Below the pieces are notes generated by a model. It did no database searches. It was not told where the DNA came from and saw nothing but the letters and a program-made list of their open reading frames with translations. From assembly GCF_001306135.1 (NCBI RefSeq), contig NZ_LGKP01000022.1, positions 248,001 through 312,000 of the forward strand: DNA of 64,000 nt, written 5' to 3'. Below, piece after piece: positions 11,169 to 20,739 of the stretch. This DNA comes from Herpetosiphon geysericola. GTDB lineage: Bacteria; Chloroflexota; Chloroflexia; Chloroflexales; Herpetosiphonaceae. The position numbers and the translations under genes are program-made. Positions within the stretch are counted from its first letter, which is position 1. Each line of letters opens with the position of its first letter.

Positions 11169-13028
11169 CTACGGTGTGACGTTATAGCTGTAATCGGCTG
11201 CTTCGGTTGTGGCTTGCGTCGTTGCATTGATCACCAAAACCGCGCGCTGATTGGCCGGAATCACCCAGCGCGCTTTGCCGTTATCAGTTGGAATTGACAT
11301 AATTTTGATTGCCCCAGTTTGATCATAAAGTACCGCCGTCAGCATCCAGCGCTGGGCTAGTTGATTGCGCACGCGTACAAAACCAGCGCCCTGCCATTCT
11401 GGCGTTAAGCCAGCGATTGTGAGATCGCTCAAGGCCAAGCCTGGAGCATTATAGGCTTCATCATTGATGACCCAAAAACGAAGTTGAATATGTTGGCCCG
11501 CCCACGGCGTGAGATCGACGGTTTCTGCTTGCCAACTGGTTTGTTGGCCTGTCCAGCCAGCGCCAATATTTAAGCCAACTGGATTCGCGCCTGTGCTCGC
11601 TTGGGTTGCGATTGCCTGCCACGTTTGGCCTTGGTCAAGCGAGACGCTGAGATAGGCATAATCGTAATCTTGCTCTAAATCAAACCAGCGTTGATAGCTT
11701 AGGCTGCTGCCCGTGCTGGGCACTTGAAGCGCCGTGGTTAATGTGCTGACGCGGGCATCGCCGCGACCACTCCACCATGTGGCGCTATTTGTCACATCAG
11801 CAGCGAAAATAGGTACAGTGTTATTGCCCTGCCACTCAACTGTGCGTTCGAAGGCTGCTGGTTCAAAGGCCAAGTAATCGCTGCCAAATTGTTGAATGTT
11901 GAGTTTTTGTTCGCTGCTTTGGGCTGGCTCTGGCACGATGGGTCGCGGCAGATCGTAGCCATAGCGGCCATCAGCCAAACTGCGATCATTAACCAAATTG
12001 GCCACCGACCAAGCTGCAAACACTTGGTCAAAGCTGGTCAAATCGGGGTAGCGGGTGGCCATCAGGCTGGTAATGCTGGTTAAATTGTCGCCAGCATCGG
12101 CAGCGGCCAAGGTTCCCATCGGCAAGCCGTCGAGTTGCTGATCAAGGTACCTGAGAAAAAGCTGCGCTGCGCCATAGTGCTTGAGGGCAGTGCCCGGACT
12201 ACTGGCCCATGCATTCAGTTGGGTATCGGGTGAGGCCAGAAAATCGAGCGCCAAGCTATCGTTGCCATAGCCCGAGCGCTGTTCGCTCAGCATCGAAGCG
12301 CCTTCGTTGATCCAAGTTGCTGGATGGCTTAGCACATTGCGCTGCAATAAATGCTGCATCTCGTGGATGACGGTGGCAACATAACTTGGATCGCTTGGTG
12401 GCGTGGCCGCAGCGTTAATCACCACCATCTCGCGCTCATTCGAAAAAGGATTGATCGCTTGGGGCAATTCATTATCGCTGGCATAGTAGCCGCCAGCCCC
12501 GCTAATCTTCGTATTCAATACAGTTACGGGCACTTTGGGCCAAGCCTGTTGCGGATACCATTTGGCAAGTAGCGGCCAGCCAACTTGCTCAAATTGCGTG
12601 GCAGCATTGCTCAGCGCTGCTTGATCAACTGGCAAATCGTCAGCCACATAGATTAACAAGTGGGTTGTGCTGAGTTGAAGGGTGGCACTGATATTGCGCT
12701 GTTGATTGCTCGTTAAGTCGGTAACCCAAAAGCTGCGCTGCTCGTATGGGGGTGGCATTTTGGGCAGCACGGCTGGTGGTTTGGCCGCAATTAAGCGCCA
12801 ATCAACTGCCAATTGGGCTAAATCGCGCTCAAGCCCTTGTTGGTTGGCTTGTTCCACGGCTGCTTCATCAGCAATTATTGGAAGGGTTGTGGCGACAACG
12901 TGCGTCGGATTGAGTGACTGAGTTGGAGTTAATGAGCTTATAGTTGGTGGTTGGGTGGGCTTTGCAGGGGTGGTTGGGCTACAACCGACCAACATCAAAA
13001 GCAAAAGGCAGATTCGCCAGCAACGCAT
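11169..13028 (-). CDS. Lipoprotein metalloprotease, immune-inhibitor-A-like
   Basis: The 619-residue protein begins with a lipoprotein signal peptide ending LVGC; the ATG at 13028 is chosen because it gives this signal and has AAGGAT upstream. The catalytic part has HEMQH (H222, E223, H226) and a downstream NEGASMLSE with E242, the spacing of a gluzincin zinc protease. The C-terminal half holds a beta-rich segment (SYQRWFDLEQDYDYAYL, then WAGQHIQLRFW), as in the accessory domain of immune inhibitor A (M6-like) proteins. It would be tethered outside the cell and degrade protein. It is divergent from the plus-strand lipoprotein gene at 13151. Confidence 0.82.
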   Translation of the reverse strand: MRCWRICLLLLMLVGCSPTTPAKPTQPPTISSLTPTQSLNPTHVVATTLPIIADEAAVEQANQQGLERDLAQLAVDWRLIAAKPPAVLPKMPPPYEQRSFWVTDLTSNQQRNISATLQLSTTHLLIYVADDLPVDQAALSNAATQFEQVGWPLLAKWYPQQAWPKVPVTVLNTKISGAGGYYASDNELPQAINPFSNEREMVVINAAATPPSDPSYVATVIHEMQHLLQRNVLSHPATWINEGASMLSEQRSGYGNDSLALDFLASPDTQLNAWASSPGTALKHYGAAQLFLRYLDQQLDGLPMGTLAAADAGDNLTSITSLMATRYPDLTSFDQVFAAWSVANLVNDRSLADGRYGYDLPRPIVPEPAQSSEQKLNIQQFGSDYLAFEPAAFERTVEWQGNNTVPIFAADVTNSATWWSGRGDARVSTLTTALQVPSTGSSLSYQRWFDLEQDYDYAYLSVSLDQGQTWQAIATQASTGANPVGLNIGAGWTGQQTSWQAETVDLTPWAGQHIQLRFWVINDEAYNAPGLALSDLTIAGLTPEWQGAGFVRVRNQLAQRWMLTAVLYDQTGAIKIMSIPTDNGKARWVIPANQRAVLVINATTQATTEAADYSYNVTP

Positions 13029-13078
13029 ACCATTGATCCTTATCGCAATTTTGCTATCAGGATAGCACAGAACTTCGG

Positions 13079-13107
13079 TAGACATGGCATGGTTTGCCAT
13101 CTATAAT
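13079..13107 (+). promoter_or_regulatory. Sigma-70-type promoter
   Basis: TAGACA and TATAAT are separated by 17 bp, about 45 bp before the lipoprotein ATG at 13151. Only the consensus match is evidence. Confidence 0.6.
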
Positions 13108-13150
13108 CGCAGTATCCTCCGTTAGACTATTTATTGAAGGAGCGAAACCC

Positions 13151-14023
13151 ATGAAACAATGGATGAGCCGTATTTTAGTCGGCGTTTTAGCACTTTCCTT
13201 GAGCGGTTGTGTTGCCTCACAAATCGAAACTTCGATTAAAGATGATGGTACTGGCACAAACACCTTTAAAGCGGGCTTGGGCGAAAAAGGTTTGGCCATG
13301 CTTCAAGAGCTTGGTGGCGACGATGCTCAAGAGCCATTCGCTGATGTTAAAGAAGGTGTATCTGCCTATCCCGCCGCATGGGGCGCAACCGCCGCTGATT
13401 GGCAAGAAACCATCAATGGCACGACCTTCAAAGGCGTGAAGGTTGACATGAAGTTTGATAACCTTGCTATGCTCAATGAGCAACTGAACAAATTTATGAG
13501 TGATTCAAATAGCGAACAAATCCCCGCTACCCAGTCATTATCAAATTTGAAAGTGACTGATGATGGCGATAGCTACACGGTTACTGGGAATGCGACCGCT
13601 ACCGACTTGGCAGCTGACCTTGCAGCTCAAGGTGGCGGCGAAATGGGCGAATTACCCAGCGAAGTTGAAGATCCAAAAAGCGCTGTGATTGTCTGGCAGA
13701 TCACCTTGCCTGGCGAAATTACCGAATCAGGCCCAGCTGAAATTACTACCGTCAATGGCAATACCGTAACTTGGAAGATTCCTGCCGACAAGGTTGCAAC
13801 CTATAGCTTGAAGGCTGTTTCGTCGAAGGGTGGGAGTAACTTGCCGTTGATTATTGGCGGCATTGGTTTGTTGGTGGTTTTGGCAGGTGTCGGCTTATTT
13901 GTGATGAATCGCCGCAAAGCAGCTCCAGTCGCCGCTGGCTATCAACAATATGGTGGCCAAACCTACGACCCGAACGCCCAACAAAATTATTCAGATCCTA
14001 ATGACCCTAACCGCAAACCATAA
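13151..14023 (+). CDS. LppM-like lipoprotein with C-terminal TM
   Basis: The 290-residue protein has a lipoprotein signal ending LSGC, then a domain beginning SQIETSIKDDGTGTNTFK that resembles LppM/DUF3153 proteins (an Asp-rich strand pattern with an AxxW-containing middle). A single transmembrane helix (LPLIIGGIGLLVVLAGVG, about 228-250) and a polar cytoplasmic tail follow. The ATG at 13151 has AAGGAG upstream; an in-frame upstream methionine lacks it. It is paralogous in layout to the next gene. The function is unknown; a surface or envelope role is inferred. Confidence 0.8.
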   Translation: MKQWMSRILVGVLALSLSGCVASQIETSIKDDGTGTNTFKAGLGEKGLAMLQELGGDDAQEPFADVKEGVSAYPAAWGATAADWQETINGTTFKGVKVDMKFDNLAMLNEQLNKFMSDSNSEQIPATQSLSNLKVTDDGDSYTVTGNATATDLAADLAAQGGGEMGELPSEVEDPKSAVIVWQITLPGEITESGPAEITTVNGNTVTWKIPADKVATYSLKAVSSKGGSNLPLIIGGIGLLVVLAGVGLFVMNRRKAAPVAAGYQQYGGQTYDPNAQQNYSDPNDPNRKP

Positions 14024-14044
14024 CCAAGCTTGAAACCTTTTCAA

Positions 14045-14082
14045 CCAACACTCCGTCTTTAGGGCGGAGTGTTGGCGTTTTA
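14045..14082 (+). terminator. Rho-independent terminator
   Basis: An 11-bp perfect stem (CCAACACTCCG / CGGAGTGTTGG) is followed by CGTTTTAG. It sits directly after the first LppM-like gene and separates it from the second. Confidence 0.8.
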
Positions 14083-14140
14083 GCGGGCAAAAATGCGGTA
14101 CGATTAGAGTGAGCGATTTTTGATTAATGGAGGCTTGTGT

Positions 14141-15226
14141 ATGCGCGCTTGGTTGTTGCTTCTCGGTCTGATGTTGTTGAGCGGGTGTGTGAGTCAGCAA
14201 CAACAAACTGAATTTAATCCCGATGGTAGCGGTTCGTATGAAATTCGCATTGGCTTTTCGCAGCAAATGCTTGATTTTGCCATGATGGGAAATTCTGGGG
14301 TAAGTGATGACATGCTTGATGATGCGCTGGTAGAGTTAGGCTCAATTGCCAATGGCTTGCCCACTGAATGGCAAGCAAGCAGCGAAAATTGGAAAAGTGA
14401 TGATGGCAAATATCGCGGCACATTAATTCGCATGCAATTTCGCGATGCGGCGATGCTGCGCGATCAATTGACGAGCGCTGAATTAAATGAATTGTATAGT
14501 TTGGTGCGCTTTGAAGCTGTTGAAGTTGTTCAGGATGACCAGCAAGTCCGCATCCTTGCAACGGTCAAAAATGGCGAAAATAGCATGTTCGATAGCCAAG
14601 AAAGCGCTGATGTGCTAGGCGCTGGGTTGATCGCTAGCCCAACCACGAGCTGGACAATTCGCTTTCCTGAAAGTATCGATTCGTGGAGCGAACGCGAAAT
14701 TGCCTCAATCAGCGAAGATAAAAAGACCTTGACCTATGAGTTTCCTTACCCGCTCACTCGTGATTATCAGCTTGAGATCGTTGGCACACTCAGCCCGGCT
14801 GTGCCGCAATGGGCGCTTTGGGTTGTTGGTGGCTTGGTTGGCGTTGGCTTGATCTTGGTTGGTATTGGCTTCGGGTTGAGCCGCCGTAAACCAACCACGA
14901 GCTATCAGCCCTATGATCTAGCAACTGCTGGCCCGAGCACTGCGCCCTATCCAGCAGCCAGCCAAACCGCCCCGCTGGCTCCACCAAGCTACGCGCCTAA
15001 GCCCGCTGAATATCAACCAAGCGATAGCATTGCGCCCTATGCTCCCAAGCCCGCTGAGTATCAACCAAGCGATAGCATTGCGCCCTATATGCCCAAGCCT
15101 GCTGAGTATCAACCAAGCACCAGCTACGAACAGCCAACCAGTTTTGGCTCAACGCCTGCCGAGTATGGTGGGCGCACGCCAACCCGCTCCTTGGGCATAT
15201 GGCAAGATCCCAACGATCAAGCCTAA
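14141..15226 (+). CDS. LppM-like lipoprotein with TM and repeat tail
   Basis: The 361-residue paralogue of the upstream gene has a lipoprotein signal ending LSGC, the same NPDGSGSYEIRI start of the LppM-like domain, and a transmembrane helix (about 225-248). It then has a long cytoplasmic tail containing three near-identical 16-residue units of APKPAEYQPSDSIAPY type (positions 14996-15118). GGAGG precedes the ATG at 14141; the longer upstream start has no ribosome site. The tail is rich in Pro, Tyr and Ser and may bind a partner. It converges with the RCK channel-like gene at 15223, overlapping by 4 bp. Confidence 0.8.
   Translation: MRAWLLLLGLMLLSGCVSQQQQTEFNPDGSGSYEIRIGFSQQMLDFAMMGNSGVSDDMLDDALVELGSIANGLPTEWQASSENWKSDDGKYRGTLIRMQFRDAAMLRDQLTSAELNELYSLVRFEAVEVVQDDQQVRILATVKNGENSMFDSQESADVLGAGLIASPTTSWTIRFPESIDSWSEREIASISEDKKTLTYEFPYPLTRDYQLEIVGTLSPAVPQWALWVVGGLVGVGLILVGIGFGLSRRKPTTSYQPYDLATAGPSTAPYPAASQTAPLAPPSYAPKPAEYQPSDSIAPYAPKPAEYQPSDSIAPYMPKPAEYQPSTSYEQPTSFGSTPAEYGGRTPTRSLGIWQDPNDQA
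14996..15118 (+). repeat. 48-bp in-frame tandem repeat
   Basis: Three copies with unit starts at 14996, 15044 and 15092 encode 16-residue units in the lipoprotein tail. Copies differ by a few bases, mostly silent or conservative. Confidence 0.9.
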
Positions 15227-16302
15227 AGTCGATATGGCGCGTGTGGCGCTGCATTTGGCTTATTTTGGGCTTGAATATGATTAATAGCTGCCAGCGGCCC
15301 AATAATCACCAGCTGATCGCCGCTGGTCAAGCGTTCATCGCCACGTGGGCGTAAATCTTCGCCATTACGCCCACGTCGATAGAGCACCGAAATATCGTGT
15401 TGATTTTCGACCGTCTGAATCAAGCGCCCATCAAAAATGCCATCACGTTCGACCGTGATTTCTACCGTCGAAAGCAATTTGCCTGCAACATACAACGCAT
15501 TGGTAATGCCTCGACCCAAGGCTGCTGCCGCCAAGGTTGGCGCTGCCAAAGCCGAGGTGCTAAATGCAGTCTGAATATTAAACGCCGAGCTGAGTTTGCC
15601 TGCCAACGAATCGTTGAACACCCGCATCACAATATGAATATCTGGGTGTTGTTCGCGAGCGGTCAGCGCAATATCAAGGTTGGTCAAATCGTCGCCAGTG
15701 ACGACGGTGAGCGAGGTGGCATGATGCAGCCCCGCTTGTTGCAACAGCTCTGGCTGGCGCGCATCGCCAATAATCACTGGCACATGCTGGCCCATCACCA
15801 ATTCATGAAACGGCCCATCGTTATGGGCATCGATCACCACAATATCGCAGCCGCTGGCCAACAATTGGCCAACCACCCGATAACCAATCTTGCCCAAACC
15901 ACAGACAATAATATGATCACGATAGGTTGATGCTAACGCCATTTGCCATGCCTCCCGTCGATTGCGTTTATCGAACAGCAAAATGCCCATGTTGAGCGCA
16001 CCTCGCGCCAGCAAAATAATATTCAAGGCTGGCGCGAGATAAAACAAGAGCTGCAACCACCATGGCTCGGGCAACGGCACCGGGTTCAGGGTCATTTGGC
16101 TAAATGCTTGATATAACGCCTCATGAAATGCCAGCACTGGGCGCGTACCCGCCCAAATTGCCATCGTAAATCCCAGCCAGAGCAAGAGCCACAAACCCAA
16201 CCAGACCCACGAATCGCGAAACACAATCCAGCCGTCGCGCAACGAGGCAGCGACCAAGCGTTTCCAACGGGCTTTGCGACTAGGGGCTTTGGCTCGTTTC
16301 AT
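15223..16302 (-). CDS. RCK-domain potassium-channel-like protein
   Basis: The 359-residue protein has two hydrophobic segments (about 30-52 and 85-112) around a pore-like loop, then a TrkA-N/RCK NAD-binding domain (VCGLGKIGYRVVG near 130) and a TrkA-C domain (about 275-345). Its architecture is that of a two-TM potassium channel, but where a channel has TVGYGD the sequence reads MTLNPVPLPEP, so the canonical selectivity filter is absent. It overlaps the upstream antiporter gene by 4 bp (ATGA), so translation is coupled. It may be a non-conducting regulator or an unusual channel. Confidence 0.8.
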   Translation of the reverse strand: MKRAKAPSRKARWKRLVAASLRDGWIVFRDSWVWLGLWLLLWLGFTMAIWAGTRPVLAFHEALYQAFSQMTLNPVPLPEPWWLQLLFYLAPALNIILLARGALNMGILLFDKRNRREAWQMALASTYRDHIIVCGLGKIGYRVVGQLLASGCDIVVIDAHNDGPFHELVMGQHVPVIIGDARQPELLQQAGLHHATSLTVVTGDDLTNLDIALTAREQHPDIHIVMRVFNDSLAGKLSSAFNIQTAFSTSALAAPTLAAAALGRGITNALYVAGKLLSTVEITVERDGIFDGRLIQTVENQHDISVLYRRGRNGEDLRPRGDERLTSGDQLVIIGPLAAINHIQAQNKPNAAPHAPYRL

Positions 16303-18161
16303 GCGTGATACATTGCCTCGCTCGCTCCCTCACGCAGTTGTTGATCAGCTTGTTGAATTGTGCTGGCAGTCCCAATTAAGGTTAGTTGATCTGCTGCTTG
16401 TAATTCGGTTTGACCATCGGGCACAAATAGATTGCCCGCCCGCCGAATCGCCACAATCAACACATTACTTGGCAAATTAAGCTGTTTCAACGGCTTACCC
16501 ACAACCCGCGGATTGGATACTTCAACTTCGTAAATGCTTTGATCTGCTTGATGACTTAAGAGCATGCTCATGGCTGATGGGCCTTGAACCAATTGAGTCA
16601 AAGCATCAATTGATGCTTGCAAGGGATTCAACACCATAATCCCGAGATCGCGCAAAACGCTGCTGGTACTTTCATTGTCAGCCCGAGCCACAATGGTTAC
16701 AACCTTGAAATGCGAACGCACAACTTGGCTTACCAACAGATTGAGTTTATCACTCGGGGTCAAGGCTACAACCGCTTTGGCCCGTTCAACGCCAGCTTTA
16801 CGCAACACTTGCAGATCTGTCGCATCGCCAGTGATGGTACTTATGCCATGTTGGCGTACCCGATCGATCAATTGTTGATCAGTATCGATCACGACTACAT
16901 CGTGATGTTGGCTATGTAGTTGGCGGGCAAAGAGCTGGCCTAAATCATTTGCGCCAATAACTAAAGTGGTCATCGGTTCAACTCCTAATAAACGGGCAAA
17001 TAGTGGGGTAGTGAAGCTTTGCAACACAACTGTGCCGATCACGGTCATAAAGACCAAGCCAATCAACAAATTGCCCCCAGCAAATCCTGCTTCTTCCAAT
17101 GAGATCGAGGCAAAGGTCGCGACCGAAGCGGCCACAACTCCGCGTGGGCAAACCGCAGCAATAAATGCCCGTTCGCGCCAGGTTAACGTTGAGCCAAGCG
17201 TCGAGGCAAAGACACACAATGGTCGAACCACCACAATCATCAACACTACTGCCAACACGCCCCACCAGCCAAGCGCGGCCAAATCGGCAAATTTCAAACG
17301 AGCTGCCAGCAAAATAAAAATAATTGTAATTGCCAACATGGTTAGGTCGCCCTTGAACAACACGACTTCTTCTTCATGCGGAAAATCAATATTGCCAACG
17401 ACAATCCCTGAAACTGCGGCGGCGGCAATCCCAGCTTCATGCGAAATCGCTTCGGCAATAATAAAGATCGCAATTGCGCCACCCAACGCGCTCAAACGGG
17501 TGGTTTCAGCATTGAGTTTCGAGCCAATAAAGCGCAACGCATAGGCCAAACCAATGCCGCCAACCAAGCCAATCAACGAACCAAGCAATAAGCGTTCGGC
17601 CCAATCGAAGGCTCCGCTAATGGTTGTGCCGCTGGTAAGCAAGACATCAAGTACAACCACTGCCAAAATAGCTCCAACCGCATCGACCAGCACGCCTTCA
17701 GCTTGTAACAACACTTTTAAGCGTTCTTTGGCATTGCTGCGCCGCATCAAGGGTGTGATCACGGTTGGCCCAGTGACACTCATTAACGCCCCAAACAAGG
17801 TTGCTAGTGGCCACGATAAGCCCGCCACAAAATGTGCTACCAGGGTTGCACTGCCCCATGTCACCAAGGCTCCAACACTCATCAACATTTGCAATGGGTA
17901 GGATAAACGGCGCAAATCGTTGATATCGAGCACCAAACCACCCTCAAACACAATAATCGCCACAAACAATGGAATTAATACTCGCAGCCCAACCCCTAAG
18001 GCCGATGGATCAACCAAGCCAAAAACTTCGGGGCCAACCAGCACCCCTACCAACAGCAACAATACAATCGACGGGATGCCAATCCGTTCGGCCAGCACGA
18101 AGGTGGCAATACCAAAACAAATTACCATTCCCGCCATCAACAGCAAACTATGTGCATCCAT
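16299..18161 (-). CDS. CPA2 cation:proton antiporter with RCK domains
   Basis: The 620-residue protein has about 12-13 transmembrane helices (residues 1-390) of the Na+/H+ exchanger (CPA2, KefB/RosB) type. These are followed by a TrkA-N domain (VIGANDLGQLFARQL, about 395-515) and a TrkA-C domain (about 530-610). It would exchange K+ or Na+ for protons across the membrane under nucleotide control. It is the first gene of a two-gene unit with the RCK channel-like protein. It is divergent from cysK. Confidence 0.9.
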   Translation of the reverse strand: MDAHSLLLMAGMVICFGIATFVLAERIGIPSIVLLLLVGVLVGPEVFGLVDPSALGVGLRVLIPLFVAIIVFEGGLVLDINDLRRLSYPLQMLMSVGALVTWGSATLVAHFVAGLSWPLATLFGALMSVTGPTVITPLMRRSNAKERLKVLLQAEGVLVDAVGAILAVVVLDVLLTSGTTISGAFDWAERLLLGSLIGLVGGIGLAYALRFIGSKLNAETTRLSALGGAIAIFIIAEAISHEAGIAAAAVSGIVVGNIDFPHEEEVVLFKGDLTMLAITIIFILLAARLKFADLAALGWWGVLAVVLMIVVVRPLCVFASTLGSTLTWRERAFIAAVCPRGVVAASVATFASISLEEAGFAGGNLLIGLVFMTVIGTVVLQSFTTPLFARLLGVEPMTTLVIGANDLGQLFARQLHSQHHDVVVIDTDQQLIDRVRQHGISTITGDATDLQVLRKAGVERAKAVVALTPSDKLNLLVSQVVRSHFKVVTIVARADNESTSSVLRDLGIMVLNPLQASIDALTQLVQGPSAMSMLLSHQADQSIYEVEVSNPRVVGKPLKQLNLPSNVLIVAIRRAGNLFVPDGQTELQAADQLTLIGTASTIQQADQQLREGASEAMYHA

Positions 18162-18189
18162 ATAACTCCTTTCTGTGCGCCATGGTACA

Positions 18190-18217
18190 TTGACACAAAC
18201 CTAAGCTATGCTACTAT
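18190..18217 (+). promoter_or_regulatory. cysK promoter
   Basis: TTGACA and TACTAT are separated by 16 bp and lie about 50 bp before the cysK ATG. The leader is short, and no riboswitch is visible in it. Confidence 0.65.
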
Positions 18218-18264
18218 TATTGTTAGGTTTGTCGTTTAACTTAGTTAACAAAAGGACCCAAACG

Positions 18265-19194
18265 ATGGCGCGGATTTACGAAAACATTACCCAACTTGTC
18301 GGCAACACGCCGCTGGTTCGCTTGGGCAAAGTTAATACCACGGGGGCGACGGTATTAGCGAAGCTTGAGTTTTTCAACCCAGCAAGCAGCGTCAAAGATC
18401 GGATTGGCTTGGCGATGATCGAGGCAGCGGAGGCCGACGGTCTGATCAATCCAAGCGAAACCACGATTATCGAGCCAACCAGTGGCAATACAGGCATTGG
18501 CTTGGCCTTCGTGGCAGCAGCCAAAGGCTACCGGATTGTGCTGGTTATGCCAGAAACGATGAGCCTAGAGCGACGCAAATTGCTCAAAGGTTTTGGCGCT
18601 GAATTAGTGCTGACCCCAGGGCCAGAAGGCATGACTGGCGCGATTCGCAAGGCCGAAGAAATAGCCGCCGAACGACCTGGCAGCTTTATTCCACAACAAT
18701 TCAAAAATAAGGCCAATCCAGCAGTGCACCAACGCACAACCGCTGAAGAAATTTGGAATGATACTGATGGCGCGGTTGATATTTTGGTTTCTGGGGTTGG
18801 CACTGGCGGCACACTCACCGGGATTGCCTCGGTGCTCAAAGCGCGCAATCCAAACTTTAAGGCCATTGCGGTTGAGCCAACTGCCTCGCCGGTGCTTTCT
18901 GGCGGCAAAATGGGGCCGCATAAAATCCAAGGCATTGGGGCTGGCTTTATCCCCGATGTGCTTGATACCAGCTTGATCGATGAAGTGATTCAGGTAACCA
19001 ATGAACACGCCTTTGAATGGGCGCGCAAATTGGCCCAAGAAGAAGGCTTGATGGTGGGTATTAGCTCTGGAGCTGCCGCTTGGGCCGCTTTACAAGTAGC
19101 TGCCCGCCCAGAAAATGCTGGTAAAACGATTGTCTTTATTGTACCAAGCAATGGCGAACGCTACCTCAGCACGCCATTGTTTGATGCTGAGTAG
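18265..19194 (+). CDS. cysK: Cysteine synthase A (O-acetylserine thiol-lyase)
   Basis: The 309-residue PLP enzyme makes cysteine from O-acetylserine and sulfide. K44 in SSVKDRIG binds [12 protein letters not shown] is the substrate loop, [10 protein letters not shown] is the phosphate cradle and GISSGAA is the C-terminal loop. The length is that of the CysK/CysM family. The ATG at 18265 is used because it gives the family N-terminus ([18 protein letters not shown]). It is a single-gene unit with its own promoter and a strong terminator. Confidence 0.96.
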   Translation: MARIYENITQLVGNTPLVRLGKVNTTGATVLAKLEFFNPASSVKDRIGLAMIEAAEADGLINPSETTIIEPTSGNTGIGLAFVAAAKGYRIVLVMPETMSLERRKLLKGFGAELVLTPGPEGMTGAIRKAEEIAAERPGSFIPQQFKNKANPAVHQRTTAEEIWNDTDGAVDILVSGVGTGGTLTGIASVLKARNPNFKAIAVEPTASPVLSGGKMGPHKIQGIGAGFIPDVLDTSLIDEVIQVTNEHAFEWARKLAQEEGLMVGISSGAAAWAALQVAARPENAGKTIVFIVPSNGERYLSTPLFDAE

Positions 19195-19292
19195 CTAACG
19201 CTAGGGGTCGGGGATCGGTTGGTGGGGGTCGAAATCTAATCATAAGCTATGTTGCATCTCCCGATCCCCAACGACCAAGAACCAAACCCCAT

Positions 19293-19337
19293 AAAAAACC
19301 CACCCCCAGCACTTAAATATGCTGAGGGTGGGTTTTT
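19293..19337. terminator. Bidirectional terminator
   Basis: Arms AAAAACCCACCC and GGGTGGGTTTTT, extended inward by AGCA/TGCT with a small offset, surround an 8-base loop. The structure has T runs on both strands and serves cysK and the convergent small gene at 19353. Confidence 0.85.
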
Positions 19338-19352
19338 GGGTTTTAGCCAAAC

Positions 19353-19589
19353 TTAGGCAGCTGGAGGAGCTTCGTCGCCGTCGATGCCCAATTTATCTTT
19401 GGCAGCTTCATAGACATCGCTGGCTTTATCGCCAACGACTTCGGCAACATCGCTAATTTTTTCTGCTGCTTGTTCTGCAAGGTCGCCTGCTTTTTCAGCG
19501 GCATCGCCTAAAAATTCACCAACCGACTCGGCAACATCCTTGGCTTTATCAACCAAATTTTCGAAAAACCCTGGTTCATTATCAGTCAT
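19353..19589 (-). CDS. Small Ala/Lys/Asp/Glu-rich helical protein
   Basis: The 78-residue protein is almost entirely amphipathic helix with an 11-residue-like pattern (DKAKDVAESVGEFLGDAAEKA). This is similar to LEA-like or YtxH/CsbD-like stress proteins, but the family cannot be named. GGAGGAAA precedes the ATG at 19589. There is no signal peptide and no cysteine. A role in desiccation, envelope or stress protection is only inference. Confidence 0.7.
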   Translation of the reverse strand: MTDNEPGFFENLVDKAKDVAESVGEFLGDAAEKAGDLAEQAAEKISDVAEVVGDKASDVYEAAKDKLGIDGDEAPPAA

Positions 19590-19694
19590 GGGGTTTCCTC
19601 CAAAATGCCACGTGGTAGCTACCACGATCCGGTGCTTAGCTCTATTGTAGTAGATTCATGCCAACTTACAAGTAGCAATTTGGTTCCATTCCAC

Positions 19695-19870
19695 TGCAGT
19701 AAGCGCTGATCTGCGTAGGCTGAAACCGCGAAGAACACGAAGGACACGAAGGTTAAGTTTTTTCGCCACAGATTGGCACAGATTGAATTTCCACGAGCCC
19801 ATAGCCCATAGCCCATAGCCCATAGCCTAGAGCCAAAAGCCTGTACCCTTATCCCTGAATACGCGCCCAT
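19695..19870. repeat. Mosaic intergenic repeat island C
   Basis: The island contains ACACGAAGGACACGAAGG, CCACAGATTGGCACAG and three tandem CCCATAG units. It lies between the small helical-protein gene and the zinc-ribbon-like gene. Confidence 0.75.
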
Positions 19871-19917
19871 CCATTCTCATGTCGCGTATAATCGAAATAC
19901 ATAGCAAGGAGTGAACA

Positions 19918-20280
19918 ATGAAAGTAATTTGGAGTTTTCATTGCGATTATTGTGTATCATGGCAAGAATTTCACGATGATGATTGGGAATTGCCAGATGA
20001 TTATTATTGCCCCAATGGCCATGAACTTGTAACTGCTTCCAAGCGATTGCTATCCGACAAACCAATTATTTGTTTGTATCCAACCAACACCTATGATCCG
20101 ATTAAAAAACAAACTAGCGAAGACAAAAATTTTTGGCTGATGATTCAACATATTCATACTGGCGAGCAAGTTTTTTCGCAAAACTTCTATCTTTTGGCCG
20201 ATGCGCTCAAAATTGTTGAAAACTTACATCTGTTGACATGGGAACGAGCACTGTGGTATTTGCAATTGAAAAAGATTTAA
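19918..20280 (+). CDS. Hypothetical protein with zinc-ribbon-like N-terminus
   Basis: The 120-residue protein has a CDYC pair near residues 9-12 and CPNGHE around 31-36, which together could bind zinc. The rest is rich in Leu, Lys and aromatic residues. AAGGAG lies just upstream of the ATG. It is flanked by repeat islands on both sides. I do not recognise the family; no function is assigned. Confidence 0.65.
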   Translation: MKVIWSFHCDYCVSWQEFHDDDWELPDDYYCPNGHELVTASKRLLSDKPIICLYPTNTYDPIKKQTSEDKNFWLMIQHIHTGEQVFSQNFYLLADALKIVENLHLLTWERALWYLQLKKI

Positions 20281-20685
20281 TCGTTGGATGAGGCTATAGG
20301 CTCTGGTCTATCGGGGCATAGTTGAAATGACCCATGCAGGCTGAAACCGCGAAGAACACGAAGACCACGAAGGTTAAGTTTTTTCGCCACAGATTGCACA
20401 GATTATCGAGATGAATTCTTTTGGCCACGAATTGCACGAATTTTACCAATTGATGAGCCAAAAGCCCATAGCCCATAGCCAAATTTCCTCTGCGCCTCTG
20501 CGTTAAAGACCACGAAGGTTAAGTTTTTTCGCCACAGATTGCCACAGATTTGTTTGATTTTCCCCCATCAACCCCTCGTCGAGCGCCTGATCCCTGAGTC
20601 CTCATTCCTTCTGACTTTTGACTTCTGACTTTTGCTCTTCATCCTTCATCCTTTGTTCTATGCTCTCTGTTCTATGTTCTTATTC
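20281..20685. repeat. Mosaic intergenic repeat island D
   Basis: The island repeats the phrases of island C (GAACACGAAGACCACGAAGG, GCCACAGATTGCACAG, CCCATAGCCC, CTGCGCCTCTGCGTTAA) and then adds CATCCTTCATCC and TATGCTCTCTGTTCTATG. It leads directly into the recG promoter. Confidence 0.75.
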
Positions 20686-20694
20686 TGGTACAAT
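20686..20694 (+). promoter_or_regulatory. Extended -10 promoter before recG
   Basis: TGGTACAAT is an extended -10 element; the -35 region is poor. It argues against recG starting at the far upstream in-frame ATG. Confidence 0.45.
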
Positions 20695-20739
20695 ATACGC
20701 ACAGTTGAGCGACTAGATTTGAACATAGAGCCAATTTCT

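Noticed and set aside
16966-17901. Plus-strand Thr/Asn-rich ORFs
   Set aside because: They lie opposite the membrane helices of the CPA2 antiporter and have no ribosome site or family pattern.
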